The position numbers and the translations under genes were made by a program. DNA of 64,000 nt from Lysobacter gummosus (GTDB lineage Bacteria > Pseudomonadota > Gammaproteobacteria > Xanthomonadales > Xanthomonadaceae): contig NZ_CP011131.1 of NCBI RefSeq assembly GCF_001442805.1, positions 248,001 through 312,000 of the forward strand, written 5' to 3'. This document shows, piece after piece, positions 1-7,860 of the stretch. The notes under the pieces were generated by a model, which saw only the letters and a program-made list of their open reading frames with translations, had not been told where the DNA came from and did no database searches. Position 1 is the stretch's first letter, and each line of letters opens with the position of its first letter.

Positions 1-385
1 CCGCGAACAACAGGAAGCCGGCGCCCTCGAGCACGCGCGTGGCCAGCAGCGCCTGCAGGCTGTGGGCCTGGCTGCCGAGCGCGCTGCCCAGCGCCATCGC
101 CGCCAGTCCGGCGACCTGCAGGCTGCGATCGCCGAGCCGCGCGACCAGCGCGCCGGCCGGCATGCTGGCGAACAGCCCGAGCAGGCCGAACACCGCCATC
201 ACCCAGCCGCCCGAGCGCAGGTCCAGGCCCAGATCGGCGCTGAGCGCGGGCAGAGCGATGGCGGTCTTGCCGACTTGCTGCGCGGCGACCAGTCCGCCGA
301 AGAACACCGCCGCGACCGCGAGCCAGTCGGTGCGCGCGGCAGCGGGAGCGGCGGGGAGGGGAGAGGTAAGGGCCAGGGATTTCAT
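1..385 (-). CDS. MFS transporter, N-terminal part (runs off left edge)
   Basis: Reading the minus strand, an ATG at 383-385 opens a frame that stays open to the window edge, giving 128 residues. After about 20 Pro/Ala-rich residues come hydrophobic helices arranged like the first four spans of a major facilitator carrier, with the loop 2-3 signature GALVARLGDRS at residues 78-88 and RVLEGAGF near residue 117. MFS proteins are inner-membrane secondary transporters; the substrate cannot be told from this part. The rest of the gene lies outside the window. The divergent neighbour is a small unknown gene behind a structured leader. Confidence 0.82.
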   Translation of the reverse strand, partial: MKSLALTSPLPAAPAAARTDWLAVAAVFFGGLVAAQQVGKTAIALPALSADLGLDLRSGGWVMAVFGLLGLFASMPAGALVARLGDRSLQVAGLAAMALGSALGSQAHSLQALLATRVLEGAGFLLFA

Positions 386-859
386 GCGCGCGGTCGCTGT
401 AGGGACGATGGCGGCCACCTTGCGACCTCAACCAAGCTTCAGGTCAACGCAAGAGGCCGGAACAGTGCGATCCACGGCGTGTCGGTGCCTTCCAGTGCGA
501 GCCGGTGCGACCCGGGCGGAGCCACCTCGCCGATCCGTCGCAGCCGCGCAGACCGTGCCCGGTTACGCTACTCCCCAGTGCAGCGCGTCGTTACCAGGCA
601 CGCAATACGTGACTGCAGTCACTTTTATTACAAAAACTTGGTGATTTAAGGTGGGGCAAGCTGCGCATAAACGCGTTCGTGTCAGTGAGCATCCAGGAAG
701 GTGGATGGCACGCCGGTGATACACGGCGTTGTCCGCGGCCTGCCGTCCTGATCGGTCCGCCCTGCTTCCCCCGGCAGGAACGGTGAATCCAACCGTCCGG
801 CGCGAGCCGCGACTGTCGTACCGAAGGGCGGTCTTGCCGCCGCAGCCAGGGGAGTGACC
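386..859. other. Intergenic region between MFS gene and small gene
   Basis: No convincing coding frame on either strand. It holds a perfect 14-bp palindrome at 609-622 inside an A/T-richer tract (609-660) that is the likely promoter area, and then from about 670 a G/C-rich stretch whose right half resembles the core of a cobalamin riboswitch (separate entries). Confidence 0.5.
608..623. promoter_or_regulatory. CRP/Clp-like palindrome
   Basis: A perfect 14-bp palindrome, GTGACTGCAGTCAC, at 609-622. It has the GTGA-N6-TCAC core of CRP-family binding sites; Clp is the CRP homologue of Xanthomonadaceae. The outer bases (C and T) differ from the TGTGA/TCACA consensus. It lies between two divergent genes and could act on either. 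That Clp binds here is inference. Confidence 0.4.
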
Positions 860-872
860 ATGCACCGAACCC
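670..872 (+). promoter_or_regulatory. Possible cobalamin-riboswitch-like leader
   Basis: Several blocks occur in the order expected for a cobalamin aptamer: GGAA then an ACGGT/ACCGT stem enclosing GAATCCA (about 782-798), then GCCGCGACTGT (about 808-820), a variable GC-rich arm, and AGCCAGGGGAGTGACC (about 845-859), which resembles the B12 box although two to four bases longer than usual. The final block overlaps the ribosome binding site and start of the next small gene, which would fit control of translation. The 5-prime half is not clearly recognisable, so this may be a divergent or decayed copy, or a chance likeness. Confidence 0.33.
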
Positions 873-1084
873 GCGCCGAACTCGATGGCGATCTATGCCA
901 GCTCAGTGTCGCCTTGCCGATATGGCGCCGGCATTGGCGCGACGACACGGTGTTCTGGCCGCGCGTGGACAGCCTGATCGAACGCCTGCTGACGGTGACC
1001 CCGCGGACCGAACGCGGACATGTGGTGTCCAACATCAATCGCATGATCGCCAGGCAGGGGCTGCAGCACGCGCCTTACGAGTGA
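860..1084 (+). CDS. Small protein of unknown function (74 aa)
   Basis: Not recognised. A 75-codon frame starts at ATG 860 with a good AGGGGAG ribosome binding site six bases upstream; a GTG at 854 lies inside that site, so 860 is preferred. The product is soluble, Trp- and Arg-rich in its first half (PIWRRHWRDD at about residues 20-29) and has no signal peptide or membrane span. Its translation start coincides with the end of a possible cobalamin-responsive leader. It has no same-strand partner: downstream is only the duplicated repeat region. Confidence 0.5.
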   Translation: MHRTRAELDGDLCQLSVALPIWRRHWRDDTVFWPRVDSLIERLLTVTPRTERGHVVSNINRMIARQGLQHAPYE

Positions 1085-1094
1085 GGCTTCGCGC

Positions 1095-1537
1095 TAGAGC
1101 CGCTGACCAAAACGCCTTGGCCGACAAGCGCCGATAGGCCCCTCTCCCGCTGGCGGGAGAGGGGTTGGGGTGAGGGCACGGGCAGTCGCAGAACTTCAAG
1201 CAAGAGCATTCGCGCCTGTGGCGCTCACCCCCTCACCCCGGCCCTCTCCCGCAAGCGGGAGAGGGAGCGCTTTCGTCAGCTCTACTCCTTGAGCAACTCA
1301 TCCAGCAGCGCGGTAGAGCCGCTGACCCAAACGCCCTGGCCGACAAGCGCCGATAAGCCCCTCTCCCGCTGGCGGGAGAGGGGTTGGGGTGAGGGCACGG
1401 GCAGTCGCAGAACTTCAAGCAAGAGCATTCGCGCCTGCGGCGCTCATCCCCTCACCCCGGCCCTCTCCCGCAAGCGGGAGAGGGAGCGCTTTCGTCAGCT
1501 CTTACTTCTACTTCTTGAGCAACTCATCCAGCAGCGC
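1095..1537. repeat. 219-bp tandem duplication including REP-like hairpins
   Basis: Two near-identical copies lie head to tail: 1095-1311 and 1314-1537, offset by 219 bp, with a 7-bp insertion in the second copy near 1503-1509. Each contains a CCCCTCTCCCGC / GCGGGAGAGGGG hairpin followed by TTGGGGTGAGGG, and an oppositely oriented CCCTCACCCC...CCCTCTCCCGC unit. The second copy runs into the true 3-prime end of the glycosyltransferase gene; the first copy carries a 21-bp duplicate of that coding end (1291-1311). This is an intergenic REP-like family also seen at 35825-36006. Confidence 0.9.
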
Positions 1538-2623
1538 CGCCACCCGCGCCGCGTAGGCATTGGGCGCGAAGCGTTGCGCGAAGGCGCGGCGCTGTTCGGC
1601 GCTGCCGACCACCGACTCGCGGCTCAGCCGGATCATCAGCTGGGCCAGCTGGTGGCGGTCGTGCGGATCGAAGCGCGGCATGTCCACCGGCGCGACTTCT
1701 TCCAGCGCGCCGCCTTCGGCCACCGCGACCGGCGTGCCGGCGGCCAGCGCCTCCAGCACCGGCAGGCCGAAGCCTTCCGCGTAGGACGGCTGCCACAGGC
1801 GCTCGGTATCCAGGTACAGGCGCGCCAGCTCGGCGTCGTCCACCATCGAGAACCAGTGCACGCCGTTGAGGTGCTGCAGCTCCGGCGCGACATCGTGCGC
1901 GGCGCCGACCACGACCAGATCCGGGGTGTCGTAGTGCTGGCGACGCGCGTCCAGCCACGCGCGCAGGAACAAGTCGGCGTTCTTGCGCGGCTCGCGCGTG
2001 CCGACCAGCAGCCAGTAGCGCGGCGGCAGCGGCAGCTCCATCTGGCCGCGCTCGGCCGGCGCCGGCAGCGGCGCCACCGAATCGGGCAGCACGTAGAGCT
2101 TGTGCGCATGCGCCGGGTACAGGCGGCCGCATTCGGCGGTGGTGTAGCGCGAGGGCGTCCAGATCGCGTCGGCGGCGGCGATCGAGCGGCCGATGCGGGC
2201 TTCGTCGATCAGCCGCGCGGCCAGCGCGCGCCAGCGCGAGGTGTGCGGGCGGCGCAGGGTCAGCCGGAACAGGTCGTGCAGCAACAGCACCTGGCGCACC
2301 GCCGCCGGCTTGCGCCAGACCGGCAGGCCGCCGTTGGCGGTGGCGATGTAGACGTCGATGCGCTCCTCGCGCAGCGCCGAGGGCAGGAAGCCGGCCTCGT
2401 AGCGCCAGCGCCGGCGCAGGCCGGGCTCGTCCGCCAGCGAGGCGGGCAACAGGTCGGCGGCGACCGCGATGGCGCGGTGCGGGTGGCCGATCGGGGCTTC
2501 GGTGAACAGCACCGTCTCGGTGTCGGCGCGGCGGCGCAGGGCGCGTTCCAGCGCCAGCACCTGGCGGCCGGGCGCGCTGTGCGGGGCCGCGGTCGCGGCG
2601 CGGTAGTCCAGGCCTATGCGCAT
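1508..2623 (-). CDS. Glycosyltransferase family 4 (GT-B fold)
   Basis: A 371-residue retaining glycosyltransferase of the group 1/GT4 type, which transfers a sugar from an activated donor to a glycan or lipid acceptor in the cytoplasm. The C-terminal Rossmann half shows LLVGTREPRKN at about residues 205-215 and the donor-binding motif EGFGLPVLE (E283 and E291), followed by the usual ALAAGTPVA. The N-terminal half contains the acceptor-side domain. Start is ATG 2623 (MRIGLDYRAA). No other glycan gene is adjacent, so the product (exopolysaccharide, O-antigen or another glycan) cannot be named. Its 3-prime end is embedded in the tandem duplication. Confidence 0.85.
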   Translation of the reverse strand: MRIGLDYRAATAAPHSAPGRQVLALERALRRRADTETVLFTEAPIGHPHRAIAVAADLLPASLADEPGLRRRWRYEAGFLPSALREERIDVYIATANGGLPVWRKPAAVRQVLLLHDLFRLTLRRPHTSRWRALAARLIDEARIGRSIAAADAIWTPSRYTTAECGRLYPAHAHKLYVLPDSVAPLPAPAERGQMELPLPPRYWLLVGTREPRKNADLFLRAWLDARRQHYDTPDLVVVGAAHDVAPELQHLNGVHWFSMVDDAELARLYLDTERLWQPSYAEGFGLPVLEALAAGTPVAVAEGGALEEVAPVDMPRFDPHDRHQLAQLMIRLSRESVVGSAEQRRAFAQRFAPNAYAARVAALLDELLKK

Positions 2624-2780
2624 GCCGGCCTCGCGGGCGAGAGCGGCGCCGGGAGGCCCGGCCGCGCGGAAGCGAAGATCGCGTTGGAATACGGAAGCTT
2701 CATCGGTTACTGCAGGCCCTGGGCAGAACGACTAACGGGACATGCAGCCGAGTCAGCTTCTCTCCATTAGTGCGAACATC

Positions 2781-2799
2781 GTCACATTTATTATGTGAC
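2781..2799. promoter_or_regulatory. Inverted repeat, possible operator
   Basis: Perfect seven-base arms GTCACAT and ATGTGAC around the five-base spacer TTATT, in an A/T-rich pocket between two divergent genes. No T-run follows, so an operator is likelier than a terminator. The half-sites are in the opposite order from a CRP site. Cognate protein unknown. Confidence 0.35.
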
Positions 2800-2947
2800 C
2801 AACGGCCATCATGGAAGCAGTCACCTTTGAGTCCGTTCATGAAGATGCTGAACGAAATCGGGCCCTGGTTCAGGCCGGCGTCTGACGGCGCCGTCACGAC
2901 GCGCTTGACACCCTGAGGCGGTCGGGCCTTTATTACCCGAGCTATTT

Positions 2948-2959
2948 AACCTATTGGTT
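2948..2959. promoter_or_regulatory. Operator-like AACC-N4-GGTT just before arsR-type gene
   Basis: AACC TATT GGTT, with partial extension (TTTAACC/GGTTCAG), lies 9-20 bases before the start codon at 2968 and overlaps a TATTTA tract (2944-2949) that could be a -10 element. ArsR-family repressors commonly bind such symmetrical sites in their own promoters; autorepression is inference. Confidence 0.4.
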
Positions 2960-2967
2960 CAGTTCAT

Positions 2968-3324
2968 ATGCCCGCCGATTCGCTCAGCACCACGTTCGCC
3001 GCCCTGGCCGATCCGACCCGGCGCGCGATTCTGGCCCGCCTCGCCAGCGGCGAGGCCGGCGTGACGGAGTTGGCCGAACCTTTCCAGATGAGCCTTCCGG
3101 CGATCTCCAAGCACATCAAGGTGCTCGAGCGCGCCGGCCTGATCGCACGCGGCCGCGAGGCGCAATGGCGTCCGTGCCGGCTGGAAACCGCGCGGCTGCA
3201 GGAGGTCGAAGGCTGGCTGGACCGCTACCGGCAGTTCTGGGACCAGCGCCTGCAGCGGCTCGACGACTACCTGATCCAGTTGCAGGCCAGCGCAGAGGCA
3301 TCGCATGGGCACGAAACCGAGTAG
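2968..3324 (+). CDS. ArsR-family winged-helix transcriptional regulator
   Basis: A 118-residue protein of normal length for the family. The N-terminal half has the typical opening FAALADPTRRAILARLASGE (residues 9-28) and a winged helix-turn-helix with recognition helix around SLPAISKHIKVLERAGLI (residues 41-58), followed by the Arg-rich wing and a C-terminal dimerisation helix. No cysteine metal site is present, so this is the metal-independent subgroup that usually sits with an SRPBCC/AHSA1 gene. Here the expected partner is absent: an ATG at 3305 overlaps the end of this gene, but its frame closes after 37 codons without SRPBCC-like sequence. Confidence 0.88.
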   Translation: MPADSLSTTFAALADPTRRAILARLASGEAGVTELAEPFQMSLPAISKHIKVLERAGLIARGREAQWRPCRLETARLQEVEGWLDRYRQFWDQRLQRLDDYLIQLQASAEASHGHETE

Positions 3325-4353
3325 CCGACTGCGTTTCGGCCAGTTCCCGATGGGCGGGCTCTCGATGGGCCGCGTCCGCGCCCTTGCCGCGCGCCGGCCG
3401 GAGCACGCCCATGGCTGACGCCGGTTCGCCCGCGCGCAAGCCAGGCGGCGCGCCGGACCCGTCCGCGCGCGCGCCGTGCTGCGGCTTGCCCAGCCCGCTC
3501 GCCAGCGCGATCCGGGTGACCGTCGGCGCGCGCGCCGCGCCGGCGACGCCTGCGAACGCCGGCGCGAACGAGGTTGCGGCCAAACCGGGCAAACCCGTGC
3601 GCGCCTGAGTCGCGGCGTCGCGGTTCGATCAACCGTTGTTGCCGGCGCGCGCCGTGATGCTGACGGCGTTGGCGCGTGCATGCGTTCGTCGATCCTGAGG
3701 TGACCGCGCATGTGATGCGCTTGGTGCACCTTGTACTCGATGTGTGTCATCGCATCGAACGCAAGCGCAGCCAACCACAATCGCAATGCGAGCACATCGC
3801 CGTAGGTACAGGACGATACGAGTGCGTTGTCGCGATCGCCGTGCGGCGCTCATGCCGCATCGCCGCATCACGGTCGGCGTAACTGCAGCGATCGCATTTC
3901 GATGCTCGCCCAACACGCTCAGCATCGCTTGGAACCCTGCACCGCCGCGCACGCGTCGCCCCACACGCAAGCCGCCAACACCTGCCAGCAACCCTTCATC
4001 GCGCATCGCCACCGCCGACACGCGATCGCATCGTGCCGCGCATCCGTTCGACACACTCCGCAAAGTTGCGTGACGCTGAAACGGACCTTCGTCCAAGTAC
4101 GGGTTCGCCGCCAAGCATTAACGTCGGTGTTCGCGCGTCGCGGCCGTGGTCGTGGCGCGCCGCTGTTCGGCGTCGATGCAGGGGATCGACGAAAAAAACC
4201 GTATTTCCCGCGATTTCGCAACCGATGCACATCCGGTTACGCGCTCGCGCGCAGTGTTGTTTATCGCGCTGCACAACGGCGCGCGCCGGTATTTTTGAAA
4301 CTGATCCTTGTCATTGCAGTACGTCCCGGGCAATCCAGTCACAGGAGCCGACC
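3325..4353. other. Long intergenic region upstream of first TonB receptor
   Basis: About 1 kb without a supportable gene. Short frames exist (for example 3411-3608 plus strand, Ala/Pro-rich, 65 residues) but none has protein-like composition or a convincing ribosome binding site. From about 3660 GC falls and words such as GCATCG and CGATCGC recur; 4170-4320 is A/T-richer and probably contains the receptor promoter and leader. Confidence 0.45.
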
Positions 4354-7122
4354 ATGCCGCACGCCACCCTCAGCCGCGCTATCCGCCGCGCGCTGTTCGC
4401 CGCCACCATTGCCAGCGTCGCACCGGCTGTGGCCTACGCGCAGGATGCGCCGCCCACCACCACGCTCGACCGCATCGAAGTCACCGGTTCCAACATCAGC
4501 CGCGGCGACATGGAGACCGCATCGCCGGTCCAGGTCGTCAGTCGCGAAGAGATCGACCGCACCGGCAAGGCGACCATCGCCGAATACCTGCAGACCCTCA
4601 CCACCGATGGCTCCGGCTCGGTGCCGCGCAGCTACGGCACCGGTTTCGCCGCCGGCGGCACCGGCATTTCGCTGCGCGGCCTCGGCGCGGGTTCGACCCT
4701 GGTGCTGTTGAACGGCCGCCGCACCGCGCCCTACGGCCTGGCCGACGACGGCCAGAAAGTATTCACCGACCTGAGCACCATTCCGCTCGACGCGGTGGAA
4801 CGCGTGGAAGTGCTCAAGGACGGCGCCTCGGCCATTTACGGCTCCGACGCCATCGCCGGCGTGGTCAACATCATCCTGCGCAAGGAATTCAACGGCGTCA
4901 CCGTGCGCAGTTCCTACGGCGTGTCCGGCGAAGGCGACGGCCAGCAGGCGAAAGCCTCGGTCACCTTCGGCTTCGGCAATCTCGCCGAGGATCGCTACAA
5001 CGTGTTCTTCAACATCGAAGGCAGCCAGACCGACGAAATCCAGGTCGCCGACCGTCGCGACCGCAAATGGATCGGCACCGGCGACGCGCGCCGCTGGGGC
5101 TACAGCCAGACCAAGCGATTCATGAACGGCTACATCCTCGACGGCGATGCCACGCAATCGCCGGCCGGCAGCGTCAGGAGCCCAGGCACCGGGCAGTACG
5201 TGGGCCTGCCCGGCTGCGCGCAGCTCTCGCCGGTGACGCCGCAGGACCCGGCCGGCGGCTGTCTGTGGGAGTCGGGCCAGTTCAACAGCCTCACGCCCGA
5301 AGAGAAGTACGTGAATCTGTTCGGCCGCGGCACCTTCGCCCTGTCGGATAATTTCGAGGCCTACGTCGAAGCCGGGTATTCGAAGAAGAAGAGCACCTTC
5401 TACAACACGCCATCGACGGTGTCCGGCGCCTGGGGCTATCCGGGCGGCCCGGTCAACGCCGATTCCGGCGACGGCGCGGTGGTGCTGGGACCGAACCATC
5501 CCGACAATCCGTTCCCCGGCCAGAGCGCGAACCTGCGCTACGCCGCGTTCGACGTCGGCCCGCGCATCATCCGCAGCGACAGCGAATTCAGCCGCATCCT
5601 CGCCGGCGTCAAGGGCACCGCCGGCGCCTGGGACATGGACGTGGCCTATCTGCATTCGCAGAGCGACCTGACCAACACCCGCGACGGCTTCCTGCGCTAC
5701 AGCGCGGTGCGCGACGCGCTCACCAACGGCACCGGTCCCGGCGGTTACTGGCGCATCGGCCAGAACGCCAACCTCAACTCGCAGGCGCTGTACGACTACA
5801 TCTCGCCGACCATCCACGCCGACGGCAAGACCACGCTAGACCTGTTCGACATCAAGGGCTCGCGCTCGCTGATGGACTTGAAGGGCGGCTCGCTCGGCGT
5901 CGCCCTGGGCGCGGAATGGCGACGGCAGAAGGCCGAACTCAAGCCGCAGACCTATACCGACATCGGCGACATCATCGGCCTGGGCTATTCGTCCTACAGC
6001 GGCACGCAGGAAGTCGCCGCCGCCTACGCCGAAGTGGTCGCGCCGGTGCTGGAAAGCCTGGAACTGTCCGGCGCGGTGCGCTTCGACAGCTACAAGGGCG
6101 GCGACAACGCCACCACGCCCAAGTTCGGCGTGAAGTGGCAGCCGATCCAGCAACTGGCGTTGCGCGCGACCTACGCGGAAGGTTTCCGCGCGCCCAATCC
6201 GGCCGAATCGGGCAAGGGCGGCCTGGCCGGTTTCGCCGCCGCCGCCGATTCGCTGCGATGCCCCGGCGGCAATCCGGCGCCGGGCGGCAGCGTGCGCGAT
6301 TGCGACATCCAGATCGCGGTGATCACCAGCCCCAACCCCGACCTGAAGCCGGAAGAATCCAAGAGCTACACCGTCGGCCTGGTGTTCGAACCCACGCCCA
6401 ACACCACGGTGACCCTGGACGGCTGGAAGATCGAGCGCACCAACGAGATCAACGTGGAAACCACCGACGCGGCGATCGCCGCCGGCCATGTGATCCGCAG
6501 CGACAACAACCTGCCGGGCCAGCCCAACAGCGGCACCTTGCTCGCCGCGCTGGCCAACTACGTCAACTCGGCCTCGACCACGGTGCGCGGCGTCGATCTG
6601 GACGTGCGCCAGCGTTTCGATCTGAACGCGCACGGCAAGCTCAACCTGGATCTGCAGTGGAGCCACGTCAGCAGCTTCGAGCGCGAGGAAGAAGACGGCA
6701 GCAAGCTGGAATTCGCCGGCACCCACGGCAATTGCGACGTCACCAACTGCATCGGCACGCCCAAGGACAAGATCAACTTCGGCGCGACCTGGGAAGTGGG
6801 CAACTTCAGCCTCAGCGGCATCGCCAACTACGTTTCCAGCTTCAAGAACGTGCGCTCCAAGGGCGGCACCTGCGCCAGCCGTTACGCCGACGGCACGCAG
6901 GCCCCGGGCGGTTGCCGCATTCCCTCGTTCACCACCTTCGATCTGTCCGGACGCTGGAAAGCGCAGGACGGCGTGGAAGTGTTCGGCTCGATCCAGAACC
7001 TGACCGACAAGATCGCGCCGCTCGACCCGCTGACCTACGGCGCGATCAACTACAACCCGATGCACTCCAGCGGCGCGATCGGCCGCTACTTCACCCTCGG
7101 AGTGAAATACACCTTCAACTGA
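4354..7122 (+). CDS. TonB-dependent outer-membrane receptor (first of a tandem pair)
   Basis: A 922-residue outer-membrane active transporter. The start at 4354 has CAGGAG seven bases upstream and gives a Sec signal peptide (cleavage near AYAQ-D, residue 30). A TonB-box-like stretch LDRIEVTGS follows at residues 39-47, then the plug domain (SPVQVVSREEIDRTG and GAGSTLVLLNGRR, ending near SDAIAGVVNIILRK), then a 22-strand-type barrel ending in the aromatic strand YFTLGVKYTFN. This is the oar-like or sugar/peptide-type receptor group common in Xanthomonadaceae, so the ligand is unknown. The next gene is a close paralogue; a terminator at 7183 separates them. Confidence 0.93.
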   Translation: MPHATLSRAIRRALFAATIASVAPAVAYAQDAPPTTTLDRIEVTGSNISRGDMETASPVQVVSREEIDRTGKATIAEYLQTLTTDGSGSVPRSYGTGFAAGGTGISLRGLGAGSTLVLLNGRRTAPYGLADDGQKVFTDLSTIPLDAVERVEVLKDGASAIYGSDAIAGVVNIILRKEFNGVTVRSSYGVSGEGDGQQAKASVTFGFGNLAEDRYNVFFNIEGSQTDEIQVADRRDRKWIGTGDARRWGYSQTKRFMNGYILDGDATQSPAGSVRSPGTGQYVGLPGCAQLSPVTPQDPAGGCLWESGQFNSLTPEEKYVNLFGRGTFALSDNFEAYVEAGYSKKKSTFYNTPSTVSGAWGYPGGPVNADSGDGAVVLGPNHPDNPFPGQSANLRYAAFDVGPRIIRSDSEFSRILAGVKGTAGAWDMDVAYLHSQSDLTNTRDGFLRYSAVRDALTNGTGPGGYWRIGQNANLNSQALYDYISPTIHADGKTTLDLFDIKGSRSLMDLKGGSLGVALGAEWRRQKAELKPQTYTDIGDIIGLGYSSYSGTQEVAAAYAEVVAPVLESLELSGAVRFDSYKGGDNATTPKFGVKWQPIQQLALRATYAEGFRAPNPAESGKGGLAGFAAAADSLRCPGGNPAPGGSVRDCDIQIAVITSPNPDLKPEESKSYTVGLVFEPTPNTTVTLDGWKIERTNEINVETTDAAIAAGHVIRSDNNLPGQPNSGTLLAALANYVNSASTTVRGVDLDVRQRFDLNAHGKLNLDLQWSHVSSFEREEEDGSKLEFAGTHGNCDVTNCIGTPKDKINFGATWEVGNFSLSGIANYVSSFKNVRSKGGTCASRYADGTQAPGGCRIPSFTTFDLSGRWKAQDGVEVFGSIQNLTDKIAPLDPLTYGAINYNPMHSSGAIGRYFTLGVKYTFN

Positions 7123-7182
7123 GCCCTCTCTCCAGCCGTTAAGGCGTTTTGCGCGTTTCATCTTCGTGGGCGCGCTTTTGCC

Positions 7183-7220
7183 GGCCCGTTCCCCTCGCGG
7201 CGGAACGGGCCGTTTTCTTT
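7183..7220 (+). terminator. Intrinsic terminator after first TonB receptor
   Basis: A ten-base stem GGCCCGTTCC/GGAACGGGCC (7183-7192 with 7202-7211) around a nine-base loop, followed by GTTTTCTTTT. It lies 60 bases beyond the receptor stop codon. Confidence 0.88.
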
Positions 7221-7292
7221 TGCGCGCGGCGGCGCGTCGGGCGACGCGCCGTCTGAATCGTTCCCCGGGCCGTAGCCGCGCAACGCGGCCGG

Positions 7293-7412
7293 ATGGTCCT
7301 GTCTGATCGAAGCCGCAACGGCTTCGTCATCACCATCGCGGCCTTGATCGCCGCCGCGATCGCCATCGCGATGGTGCGCGCATCGCCGCCGCCGCGAACA
7401 ACCGATGCATGA
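7293..7412 (+). CDS. Possible small membrane peptide (39 aa)
   Basis: ATG 7293 to TGA 7412 encodes a short basic N-terminus, one hydrophobic helix (VITIAALIAAAIAIAMV, residues 12-28) and a Pro/Arg tail, an architecture typical of single-span small proteins. There is no clear ribosome binding site (CGGCCGG precedes it) and no recognisable family. It could be chance coding in an Ala/Ile-rich GC-rich sequence. Confidence 0.22.
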   Translation: MVLSDRSRNGFVITIAALIAAAIAIAMVRASPPPRTTDA

Positions 7413-7860
7413 ATCCGCGTAGCGAATGGGCGCGGCTTCAATCCGGCGCGTCGCGGCCTGCGCTCGCGATGCGGACTTCCAGTGCCGGTGAATCGCTATG
7501 AGCCGCATATAAAAAATAAATATCGGCGATAAAAACACGGGCGATGTGGACTGAATATTTCTTCCATCAACATCGCACCACACATCGTGAGCAAATCCGG
7601 CACGGAAGACTAAATGACCCTGAATTTCAAGGGGTTTTGTCGATGGACTGTGGCGGTGCAAGCGTTTAGTTTTCGTTGCGCGACGTGCATCGGGCGCGTC
7701 GTCGCGGGGGCGAATCCAACGGTGATCACGGGTGCTTCCGCCGCGTGCGCTCATGGCGCGCCGCGTGCCGGAATCGAAGCCGCGTGGCTGCTGCGAAAGG
7801 GCACGGCCTCGTCCAAACCTCTGTCGTCCGTTCGTTGAATTCAATCTCATGGAGTCGATC

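Larger units (their letters stand above)
2624..2967. other. Intergenic region between glycosyltransferase and ArsR genes
   Basis: Divergent intergenic space of 344 bp with lower GC from about 2755 to 2830. It holds an inverted repeat at 2781-2799 (seven-base arms GTCACAT/ATGTGAC, five-base loop TTATT) and the ArsR promoter/operator at 2943-2960. No gene of convincing length. Confidence 0.5.
7123..7860. other. Intergenic region between paralogous TonB receptors
   Basis: 738 bp holding the terminator of the first receptor (7183-7219), a possible 39-codon membrane peptide (7293-7412) and a markedly A/T-rich tract at about 7500-7640 that is the probable promoter and leader of the second receptor. 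Longer minus-strand frames across it look like non-coding Arg-rich translations. Confidence 0.5.

Noticed and set aside
2781..2799. Reading the GTCACAT/ATGTGAC inverted repeat as a CRP site.
   Set aside because: CRP sites have TGTGA first and TCACA second; here the order is reversed.
3629..4114. A 161-codon minus-strand frame in the long gap before the first TonB receptor.
   Set aside because: Arg/Ala/Cys-scattered sequence, no ribosome binding site, no family likeness; overlapping frames in other phases are equally long.
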